28,248 bases of DNA from NCBI GenBank assembly GCA_041391425.1, contig JAWKNZ010000026.1, positions 1 through 28,248 of the forward strand, written 5' to 3'. A program made the position numbers and the translations under genes. Shown piece by piece: positions 17,387-23,991 of the stretch (positions are counted from its first letter, which is position 1; the number at the start of each line of letters is the position of its first letter). This stretch comes from JAWKNZ01 sp041391425 (GTDB lineage Bacteria > Bdellovibrionota_B > Oligoflexia > Oligoflexales > JAWKNZ01). The notes under the pieces are model-generated. The model saw only the letters and a program-made list of their open reading frames with translations, was not told the origin of the DNA and made no database searches.

Positions 17387-19093
17387 TTATGGGGCTGCAG
17401 ATTTTATGAATTTTTCTCTAAGATGTGGTTTCAATATTGTTCCCCAGCTGGAGACGTTTGGTATATAAATAGATATACTGTTATCATCAACTGTTCCAAC
17501 GGCAATTTGATCTTCTCCTACTAGAATTGATAGTGAATTTGTGTAGAAATCATAGCTGCCCGCACTGATATGTTTGATTACTCCAGAGGGCATGAATATA
17601 GCACTGCCGTTTATTGTTGCCGGAAAGAAGTCTGTTTCATCGATGTCTTCATCATTTTCTTTGAAAAATGTTGTTAGGGAAACTTCCCAATTCTGGTTTT
17701 TGTATTTATTTTGTATAGGTGGCATAATGCTTATTGGTTCAGGAATATCGTCATCGATGATTGACTCTTTTTGTAATTCGAATGTTCCAACTCTACCGAA
17801 GTTTACTGAATACCAGGTGCCGATTATTGATTTTTTGGTCCAGCTATTGATTTGAAAATACACTTCTCCTGGGCCAATAAATGTAAAATAAGGCATGGTA
17901 TTTAGAAATGGCCGCTGGTCGATTTTATAGGCAATGCTTTCTTGGGCTGCAAATTCTTTAAAATATAATGAAGGCTTTGCTGATACATATAAAACTTCAG
18001 GACGATTAGGACGATCTGCATATTTATAGGCGTTAATAATGATACGAAGTGGCTGGTATCGATTGTTTAGTTCGTGATGTAAGTATCCTTTGAAGGTGCC
18101 GCTTAAATCACTTGGAGTAGGGATCTCTGGCAATGGCTCATCTGAGCTAATATCAATTTTGTGCTTGCGCTTATAGCTATGAAAGGTGCCATTTCGATCG
18201 ACAGAATTGCCTGTTTTAGGCTCTTTTTTTAAAGTGCAAGAGTTTTCACAGCTTATGGTACTTTCATTATTTGTACGCTTTGTAATGATGCATGTCTTAT
18301 TTAGAGGGTGTCCTTCTAGTTTTAATCGTCCGTTATAAAAATTATAGTATCCAGAATTGAAATGGTTTTCCTGGCAGTATTTTTCTATTGTGCCACAAGT
18401 GCCATTTTTTGTAGCCCAACGCCCTTTAATTTTGTAACCGGCAAGAGGATTTCTTGATAAGCCTGAGCTACCAGCCCATTTGCTGGCTTCTAATTGTAGC
18501 TGGGTTTTTTTACCATCACATCGTCCTAAGTACACGCCAGTCAGTGTGTCTACAGATTCAGAATCGCTAAATAGAGGGTTTAAGTCTAAATCTGTATTAA
18601 ATTCGTTTGAATCCTCTATATGAATTAGTTGGAGGCTTCCGCTTATATCACCTCTAATTGACTGAAATTTTCCCATTATCATCAGTTTACCGTCCATCAT
18701 GTGAACTTTTGCTGAAAAGATACTGAAATCTTGCATATCTTGGTTGAAAATTAATTCTGACCTTGCAAAGCTGTATGAAACTTTTGGGAAATGGTGTGCT
18801 ATATATTCAGTACTGGAATGGCCGCCAAGTGCGAGTTTAACAATTCCTTTAAAGTTAGTATAATCGCTTCCTTCTTGAATGATGATAAGATCTAGGGTTG
18901 TCGGAATTTTTTTATTATATCCATCTGGTTTAATGTAGCCTAAATATCTTCCAGGTTTTGGTCCCATGCCATGGTGTTGCCCATATAAAGGGCGTGCAGA
19001 AGCATTTATAAATAAAATAAAGAGGGAAATTGTTAAAAAGCACTGTGGAAGTGTTTTAATTTTTGACCTAGTTTTTAACCTAGTTTTTAACAA
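17387..19093 (-). CDS. Secreted protein with three GxYxGY-type repeats domains, unknown function
   Basis: I know no family for this 568-aa protein. The start is a TTG at 19093 with GAGAGG upstream; no Met is available before the signal peptide (hydrophobic 17-32, cleavage near ASA 31-33). A GQHHGMG motif follows. Three units begin with related segments: GRYLGY at 48, GVYLGRC at 186 and GTFKGYL at 332, each leading into about 100-140 residues of predicted beta strands. A cysteine-rich part at 233-286 holds six Cys. The same opening occurs in the N-terminal domain of the TolC-like lipoprotein two genes on, so these proteins probably act together. It is the first gene of the cluster that includes the multicopper oxidase, and a 20-bp palindrome lies upstream. 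Confidence 0.65.
   Translation of the reverse strand: MLKTRLKTRSKIKTLPQCFLTISLFILFINASARPLYGQHHGMGPKPGRYLGYIKPDGYNKKIPTTLDLIIIQEGSDYTNFKGIVKLALGGHSSTEYIAHHFPKVSYSFARSELIFNQDMQDFSIFSAKVHMMDGKLMIMGKFQSIRGDISGSLQLIHIEDSNEFNTDLDLNPLFSDSESVDTLTGVYLGRCDGKKTQLQLEASKWAGSSGLSRNPLAGYKIKGRWATKNGTCGTIEKYCQENHFNSGYYNFYNGRLKLEGHPLNKTCIITKRTNNESTISCENSCTLKKEPKTGNSVDRNGTFHSYKRKHKIDISSDEPLPEIPTPSDLSGTFKGYLHHELNNRYQPLRIIINAYKYADRPNRPEVLYVSAKPSLYFKEFAAQESIAYKIDQRPFLNTMPYFTFIGPGEVYFQINSWTKKSIIGTWYSVNFGRVGTFELQKESIIDDDIPEPISIMPPIQNKYKNQNWEVSLTTFFKENDEDIDETDFFPATINGSAIFMPSGVIKHISAGSYDFYTNSLSILVGEDQIAVGTVDDNSISIYIPNVSSWGTILKPHLREKFIKSAAP
19067..19090 (-). repeat. 12-bp tandem duplication at the start of the 568-aa gene
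   Basis: The unit CCTAGTTTTTAA (plus strand) occurs twice without a gap and directly follows the TTG start. It is in frame and encodes LKTR twice, so it lengthens the positively charged start of the signal peptide. It looks like a recent slippage event. Confidence 0.85.
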
Positions 19094-19204
19094 AGCGCAC
19101 CTCTCATAGCTAGATTTATAATCACGATCTGGGAGCTTAAGCTATTGCAAAAGCGCTTGTTAAATACTTCAGCAGTAATCTGGAAGCAACCGTAAAATTC
19201 TCTT

Positions 19205-19224
19205 GTCAATTTGGCGTAATTGAC
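19205..19224. promoter_or_regulatory. 20-bp operator-like palindrome upstream of the oxidase cluster
   Basis: Perfect 7-bp arms GTCAATT and AATTGAC surround a 6-base centre. On the minus strand it includes a TTGACA -35-like hexamer about 120 bp before the cluster's first gene, although no good -10 at the right distance is visible. It may be a repressor site. The rest of the 291-bp spacer (19094-19384) shows nothing else definite. Confidence 0.35.
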
Positions 19225-19384
19225 TTCAATGGGATTCTAGTGGGTTAATTAGAAGACTAGAAATCTAAGGTTTGTAATTTTATTGAGAGGGTAAGGGCTG
19301 ATGTGCAAAATAAGTACAAATAACGAGCAGAAAGTCTGTATGGGTTTATTTTGAGCAGCTGGACGATGCTTAGTAATACATCTA

Positions 19385-20188
19385 TCAGATTATTTGCCTA
19401 GCCAGTATATAGGTTCCCATAACAAGTATGAACCAACCAAAGGCTGGCTGTAATTTACGTCCTGGTATGAATTGATTGAGGTAGGTTCCGGCAATTATAC
19501 CAACAATAGCTGTAAAAGAGATCTTAATTAAGAAGCTCCAATCAATAGCTTGAGATGTGGCTAAATCTCCCAAAAACCCTAATAACGATTTAGCGGAAAT
19601 AATTATCAGTGAGGTGCCGATTGCTAACTTCATCGGCAGTTTTGCAAACAGTACGAGAGCTGGAATGATAAGAAAGCCTCCACCAGCTCCAACAAATCCA
19701 GTGAGGGTTCCGACTCCTAAGCCCTCTAAGGCAATCATTTTATAATTATAAATAAATTTTTGATTGTTACTTTTTTGATCTTCTTGATTACTAGGCTTTT
19801 TTCGAATCATTGAAAATGAAGCAAGGAGCATTACGATTGCAAAGACTAACATAATCAATGTTTCTTTATTCAAAGTGAGCCATTCAGATGTAAGAATGGT
19901 TGGTGGCAGTGAAGGGATTATAAAGCGTCTTGCTGAGAAAACGCCGATAAATGCAGGGGCTGCAAAAATTAGTGCGGTTTTGTATTCGATAAGATTCATT
20001 TTTGCGTATTTATATGAACCAACGAGGCTGGCAATGCCTACTACAAAAAGTGAATAGGCGGTTGCTAGCTCTGGGCTGACGTTGAAAAGATAAACTAGAA
20101 CAGGCACGATCAGTATTGAACCACCACCACCGATGAGTCCAAGGGATATGCCCGTCAAAATAGTTCCTATGTAGCCCAAAAAAATCAT
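19385..20188 (-). CDS. TauE/SafE-family sulfite (sulfoacetate) exporter
   Basis: 267 aa, a membrane protein with about eight helices arranged as two homologous halves. Each half opens with the glycine-rich family signature: GLIGGGGSILIVP near residue 18 and GFVGAGGGFLIIP near 164. TauE/SafE proteins export sulfite and other small sulfur anions. Here it is the last gene of a minus-strand sulfur cluster, where it would remove sulfite made by persulfide oxidation. The ATG follows GCGAGGTAAGC. It is separated from the rhodanese gene by 88 bp containing a large hairpin. Confidence 0.88.
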   Translation of the reverse strand: MIFLGYIGTILTGISLGLIGGGGSILIVPVLVYLFNVSPELATAYSLFVVGIASLVGSYKYAKMNLIEYKTALIFAAPAFIGVFSARRFIIPSLPPTILTSEWLTLNKETLIMLVFAIVMLLASFSMIRKKPSNQEDQKSNNQKFIYNYKMIALEGLGVGTLTGFVGAGGGFLIIPALVLFAKLPMKLAIGTSLIIISAKSLLGFLGDLATSQAIDWSFLIKISFTAIVGIIAGTYLNQFIPGRKLQPAFGWFILVMGTYILARQII

Positions 20189-20212
20189 GCTTACCTCGCC
20201 TTATTAACGCGA

Positions 20213-20271
20213 GCAAAATCTATGATAGCTGCGTTGCTTTCGTCTCTGCGCCTTGCTCTCATAGGTTTTGC
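20213..20271. repeat. REP-like imperfect hairpin between rhodanese and TauE genes
   Basis: GCAAAATCTATGA (20213-20225) pairs with TCATAGGTTTTGC (20259-20271) at 12 of 13 positions, the exception being a G-U pair. The 33-base interior is clearly richer in G+C than its surroundings and holds related words TGCGTTGCT and TGCGCCTTGCT. The form resembles intergenic palindromic repeats of the REP class, or an operon-internal stability or attenuation hairpin. No other copy is in this window. Confidence 0.5.
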
Positions 20272-20276
20272 TTCCC

Positions 20277-20615
20277 TTAATAGTTGCCTTTTGCCGTCGG
20301 AAGTCCTTTTTCGGCCCATCCTAAAGTACCGCCGGTGACGTTATATAGTTGCGTAAATCCTGCGTCTGCTAGGATTTCACATGCCTTAGCTGAACGTGCA
20401 CCGCTACGGCAGATCATATAAATGGGATCATCTTTTTTTAAACCAAGGCTTTCAACTTTTTCTGAACTTAGTTGATCTAAAGGAAGGTTTTGGGCTAAGA
20501 CAGAACGAATTTCCGTAAACTCTTCGGGAGTACGTACGTCGATCAATTTTATTTGGCCCCCTTCTTCGCTTAGTCTTGATACCTCTTGTGGTAATATTTC
20601 TTTAAACCTGCTCAT
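20277..20615 (-). CDS. Single-domain rhodanese-like sulfurtransferase
   Basis: 112 aa, one rhodanese domain. LIDVRTPEEF (24-33) is the usual strand-helix entry, and the active-site loop is CRSGARS with Cys69, which carries the persulfide. GGTLGWAEKGLP is the standard end of the fold. It moves sulfane sulfur between thiosulfate or persulfides and acceptors, probably handing it to or from the dioxygenase and the YeeE transporters of this cluster. It has no signal peptide, so it acts in the cytoplasm. AGGAGATTATAAC precedes the ATG. Confidence 0.93.
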   Translation of the reverse strand: MSRFKEILPQEVSRLSEEGGQIKLIDVRTPEEFTEIRSVLAQNLPLDQLSSEKVESLGLKKDDPIYMICRSGARSAKACEILADAGFTQLYNVTGGTLGWAEKGLPTAKGNY

Positions 20616-20694
20616 GTTATAATCTCCTAATTATATGTTTTGAATGTAAATAAAGCTTCATATGTTTGAGTACCATATCTTGCCAAATTTTTCT

Positions 20695-21126
20695 TTAATT
20701 CATACCCTTCATTATTTTTTTCTCATATAAGCTATGTAGTTGCATTCCTAGAATCATTGTAAGCATAAAAATGAAGCTTTCGGTTTTTAAGCTTACGAGC
20801 GACGCTATTGCTGGTCCTGGACAGTAACCGCCAAGTCCCCAGCCGATACCAAAAATTGCAGATCCTATAATTAGCTGTTTATCGATTTTATTTTTCTTTG
20901 GAACTTTGAAGTCTCCTCCTAGTAATGGCGATGTCCTATGTTTGATGATCCTATATGCAATGGTATGAACGCCTATGGCGCCGAGCATTACAAATGCCAG
21001 TGATGGATCCCATGACTGTGTAAAATTGAGAAAGTTAATGACTTTATGTGGATTGGTCATTCCTGAAATAACGAGTCCTAAGCCAAAGAACATTCCTACC
21101 AATAGTGCTATGATACTGTTTTTCAT
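20695..21126 (-). CDS. YeeE/YedE-type half transporter (DUF6691/PmpA-like)
   Basis: 143 aa, with about four membrane helices. It has a GMTNPHKVINFL segment near 22-33 and the cysteine motif GGYCPGPA near 99-106, which marks the second half of split YeeE/YedE pairs. In single-chain YeeE, homologous cysteines relay thiosulfate through the membrane. With its partner upstream (11-bp gap) it probably imports thiosulfate or another sulfane-sulfur compound. Genes of this pair commonly sit with persulfide dioxygenases, as here. The exact substrate cannot be read from the sequence. Confidence 0.87.
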   Translation of the reverse strand: MKNSIIALLVGMFFGLGLVISGMTNPHKVINFLNFTQSWDPSLAFVMLGAIGVHTIAYRIIKHRTSPLLGGDFKVPKKNKIDKQLIIGSAIFGIGWGLGGYCPGPAIASLVSLKTESFIFMLTMILGMQLHSLYEKKIMKGMN

Positions 21127-21137
21127 TATTTACCTTT

Positions 21138-21572
21138 TTAAAATAATGTTATGCTTTTCGACATAAGTAGTGTTGTAATAGCGCCCGTTAGAATAAATAT
21201 AAATGTTGCGGTTATAGAGCGTGAGGACATTCGACTTATCCCACATACTCCATGTCCACTTGTACAACCATTGCCCATATGAGTCCCAAATCCAACTAAA
21301 AGTCCAGCTATTGCGATAGAAATTAGCGAACGATTTGATAAATTTATGAAGGCTTCATCTATGAAAAAAGAAGCGCTAAAAGCTCCAAGCAGGATGCCTA
21401 GGAGAAATTTGTACTTCCAAAGAGTATCGCCCTTGATTGGCTTTATTACGCCAAATATTATGCCGCTAGCGCCCATAATCCTCCCGTTGATAAGGAGTAA
21501 TATAGTTGCGGCCATTCCAATTAGGCCTCCTCCTCCTAGTGCCAAAAGCCAATTTGTAACTGATGTTTCCAA
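21138..21572 (-). CDS. YeeE/YedE-type half transporter (PmpB-like)
   Basis: 144 aa, with about four membrane helices and the family hallmark GNGCTSGHGVCGISRMS near 101-117. The two cysteines are the likely sulfur-carrying residues. It is the first gene of the minus-strand sulfur operon and is followed after 11 bp by its partner half. A strong -24/-12 sequence lies 55 bp upstream of the start, so the operon is probably transcribed by sigma-54 RNA polymerase. Confidence 0.87.
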   Translation of the reverse strand: METSVTNWLLALGGGGLIGMAATILLLINGRIMGASGIIFGVIKPIKGDTLWKYKFLLGILLGAFSASFFIDEAFINLSNRSLISIAIAGLLVGFGTHMGNGCTSGHGVCGISRMSSRSITATFIFILTGAITTLLMSKSITLF

Positions 21573-21626
21573 TTTGCTCTCCTTACTTGTAAAATCTGCT
21601 GTCTCTAATTCAGTCGTATATATTAA

Positions 21627-21642
21627 AGCAAAGGCTGTGCCG
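21627..21642 (-). promoter_or_regulatory. Sigma-54 (-24/-12) promoter of the YeeE-rhodanese-TauE operon
   Basis: The minus strand reads CGGCACAGCCTTTGCT against the consensus TGGCACGNNNNTTGCW. The GG (-24) and GC (-12) have the required 10 bases between them, and only the first T and the seventh G differ. Transcription would begin near 21616, about 45 bp before the YeeE start. Confidence 0.8.
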
Positions 21643-21738
21643 TTTTTAAACTTGCTAATAAAACTTAGTTTTTTAATTTTTTTGGAACGATATTTTTATA
21701 ATTGTTGCTATAATGTTGCAAATATATGAGACACTATT

Positions 21739-22709
21739 TTAATTGATGTGCAAGGTCTTAATTTTTCTCCAGAGGGTCGAGCGGCTGATTCCAAGTGCTT
21801 GGGCTAAGCCTTCCTTATTGCCCATCGCGTTATTGAGAGCAGAGATGATTTTTGGCGTTCTTTTCGTATTAGTTAGTAATCTAGGTGGAAGCGTAAATCA
21901 GGTTTGAAAATATCTTTTCCTTGTAGTTCTGGGGTGAGTTCATCAAGGGTGAGGGTTGTTCCTTCTCCTATGGCAAAGGCGTATTCAATATTATTTCTTA
22001 ATTCTCTAATATTTCCTGGCCATTCATAGCTTAAAATTGCTTCTCGTGCATCATGGGAAAGCGCTGAAATAAACCTGTGATTTTGTCTGTTAAACTCTTC
22101 AATGAAGCGCCAAGTTAATATTTCTATGTCCTTTCCTCTTTCAACGAGGCGTGGGAGAAATATAGGCACGACTCTTAATCTATACATCAAATCTTCTCTA
22201 AACAGGCCTTCTTTTACTTCGTATCTAAGAGATTTGTGGGTTGCTGATAGGATTCTGACATTGACAGAAATTGGTTTGGTTGAACCTACTTTCATAAAGT
22301 TTTTTTCCTGTAAGACGCGTAGAAGCCTCGATTGGGCATTGATGGGAAGCTCTGCGACTTCGTCTAAAAATAATGTCCCTAAGTGACTTTCTTCAAAGAA
22401 ACCTTTATGATCGGTGATGGCGCCAGTAAATGAGCCTTTGACATGTCCGAAAAGCTCTGAGTTGAATAGGTCAGGCATCAGCATTGCACAATTAACAGCG
22501 TTAAAGTTATATGTAGAGCGTGAACTTAAATTATGTATTGTTCTCGCGACTAGTTCTTTTCCTGTCCCGGTTTCTCCTCTGATTAATACCGCAGAATCGG
22601 TTGTTGCTACTCTGCGTAAAACCTCAAAAAAATTGGTCATTTTTGGGGAGGAAGTAATCATGCCTTGGAATGTATGAGTTTTTATATCTGGCTTCGCATG
22701 TATTTTCAT
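21739..22709 (-). pseudogene. Sigma-54-dependent activator without sensor domain; frameshift before the Fis HTH
   Basis: An AAA+ bacterial enhancer-binding protein. After only about 18 residues the ATPase core begins: Walker A GETGTGKE (45-52), the sigma-54-contact loop GSFTGA (92-97, a variant of GAFTGA), Walker B TLFLDEVAE (112-120), and the arginine-finger region LFREDLMYRL. There is no receiver, PAS or GAF domain, as in PspF. The reading frame stops at 21873 after KPDLRFHLDY. The -1 frame continues LPPRLLTNTKRTPK and ends in a Fis-type helix-turn-helix (NKEGLAQALGISRSTLWRKI) at 21739. Adding one base near 21888 gives 323 aa. As read, the protein would lack its DNA-binding domain. It lies between two sigma-54 promoters that it probably serves. 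Confidence 0.85.
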
Positions 22710-22732
22710 TGTTTGCCCTAAATGTTTTATTC

Positions 22733-22774
22733 TGATTCAACAAATTTGCATTAAATTGAATCAAAATTCAATTT
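22733..22774. promoter_or_regulatory. Inverted repeats, probable upstream activator sites
   Basis: AAATTGAAT (22753-22761) and ATTCAATTT (22766-22774) form perfect 9-bp arms around a 4-base centre. A further TGATTCAA (22733-22740) mirrors TTGAATCA (22756-22763). The cluster lies 60-100 bp upstream of the dioxygenase -24/-12 promoter, the usual place for enhancer-binding-protein sites, and within the divergent regulator's own leader. Confidence 0.6.
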
Positions 22775-22834
22775 GTTTTGTTGTCGATATAGCAACTCTT
22801 CTTTATTATTAAATAGTTATTGATTGTGATAAAC

Positions 22835-22850
22835 TGGTCGGTTGTTTGCT
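22835..22850 (+). promoter_or_regulatory. Sigma-54 (-24/-12) promoter of the persulfide dioxygenase gene
   Basis: TGGTCGGTTGTTTGCT matches TGGCACGNNNNTTGCW at TGG, the seventh G and the whole TTGCT, with the exact GG-N10-GC spacing. The predicted start of transcription is near 22861, about 30 bp before the ATG. Confidence 0.75.
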
Positions 22851-22892
22851 TGCTTGGTGTTTAGGTGCAAAATAATTGTGAGGAGGTTGCAT

Positions 22893-23723
22893 ATGATCGT
22901 GAAAGAATTTTTTGATCCTACTACATTTACACTTACTTATGTAGTTCATAAAAAGGGTGCCGCAGAAGCGATCGTTATCGATCCGGTTCTTGATTATGAT
23001 CCGGCTTCAGGGGCTATTGATGAGCATTCGATTAATCTTGTTGTTGAGTATTTACGTCAAGAAAATTTGTCGCCTGCTATGAGTTTAGAAACTCACGCTC
23101 ATGCAGATCATGTAAGTGCTTCGCAAGTTCTCAAAAAATATTTTCCAGAAATGAAGGTGGCAATTAGTAGCCGCATTGTTGAAGTGCAAAAAATATTTTT
23201 TAAGGCTTTTAACCTTGATGAGCCGAGTGATGGAAGTCAATTTGATTATTTGTTTGCAGATAATGAAGAGGTAATAATTGCTGGTATGAAGGTATTAGAA
23301 ATTCCTACTCCGGGACATACTCCGGCGTGCAGTGCTTATTTGATTGAAGATGCTGTCTTTACTGGTGATGCTCTGTTCATGCCTGATTACGGTGTTGGAC
23401 GTTGTGATTTTCCTGGTGGTGATGCTCGAAAGTTATATCATTCTATTACTAAAAATATTTATTCCCTGAAGAGTGATACAAGAATTTTTGTCGGTCATGA
23501 TTATCAGCCTAATGGGCGCCCTCTTAAATTTGTAACAACAGTCGGTGAAGAAAAAGAGTCTAATATACAATTAGATGCCAGGGTCAGTGAGGGTGAATTT
23601 GTAGAAAAACGAGAAGCTAGAGATAAAACCTTGAGCGCACCAAAGTTATTGCTGCCTAGCATTCAGATAAATATTATGGCCGGACATCTACCCGAACCTG
23701 AGGCTAACGGGGTGCGTATTTAA
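22893..23723 (+). CDS. Persulfide dioxygenase (ETHE1/Blh-like metallo-beta-lactamase fold)
   Basis: 276 aa, a non-haem iron enzyme that oxidises glutathione persulfide to sulfite. Iron and fold motifs are complete: THAHADHVSAS (H68, H70, D72, H73), PGHTPACSAY (H142), TGDALFMPDYG (D159) and VGHDYQP (H202), plus the family segment YGVGRCDFPGGDA (167-178). The C-terminus LSAPKLLLPSIQINI and HLPEPEANGVRI is typical of bacterial Blh-type members. The frame can be opened earlier, at 22842, but that start lies inside the -24/-12 promoter, and GAGGAGG precedes the ATG at 22893, so the latter is the start. Sulfite made here could leave through the TauE protein, and the rhodanese could exchange sulfane sulfur with it. 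Confidence 0.92.
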   Translation: MIVKEFFDPTTFTLTYVVHKKGAAEAIVIDPVLDYDPASGAIDEHSINLVVEYLRQENLSPAMSLETHAHADHVSASQVLKKYFPEMKVAISSRIVEVQKIFFKAFNLDEPSDGSQFDYLFADNEEVIIAGMKVLEIPTPGHTPACSAYLIEDAVFTGDALFMPDYGVGRCDFPGGDARKLYHSITKNIYSLKSDTRIFVGHDYQPNGRPLKFVTTVGEEKESNIQLDARVSEGEFVEKREARDKTLSAPKLLLPSIQINIMAGHLPEPEANGVRI

Positions 23724-23728
23724 AGCTT

Positions 23729-23765
23729 CCGCTTAAAGTTTGATTTGCAATTAAGTGGTTTTTTT
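23729..23765 (+). terminator. Rho-independent terminator after persulfide dioxygenase
   Basis: CCGCTTAA (23729-23736) pairs with TTAAGTGG (23751-23758), including one G-U pair, across a 14-base loop. Seven T follow. The hairpin begins five bases after the stop codon. Confidence 0.75.
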
Positions 23766-23931
23766 ATAGGTTGATTGCTTTGTTCCTGTTCTAATTTCTT
23801 GACTTTTTGTCAGTTGGCGGTGAGGGGTTTGTAAGGTTCTTTAATTTTTGATTTTATGATGTATACTGATTGTAATTTATATGGGTACGATTTTTACACG
23901 CCCTAGTTTAGATTTTTATTGTTAGATTTTT

Positions 23932-23940
23932 TGCTATAAT
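23932..23940 (+). promoter_or_regulatory. Extended -10 promoter of the 584-aa lipoprotein gene
   Basis: TGCTATAAT is a perfect extended -10 (TGn plus TATAAT) 51 bp before the ATG. No good -35 is seen at 17 bp, which extended -10 promoters can tolerate. Apart from this and the upstream terminator, the spacer holds nothing definite. Confidence 0.5.
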
Positions 23941-23991
23941 AGTTAAAATATTTGCATGATGGTTCAAATTTAAGAGAGGCAAGGAATTTTC

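Noticed and set aside
22853..22870. Second -24/-12-like sequence (TTGGTGTTTAGGTGCAA) before the dioxygenase
   Set aside because: The GG-to-GC distance is one base too short (9 instead of 10), and the sequence 18 bp upstream fits exactly.
22842..22892. Earlier start of the persulfide dioxygenase
   Set aside because: The extension lies across the sigma-54 promoter, encodes no family sequence, and lacks a ribosome site, unlike the ATG at 22893.
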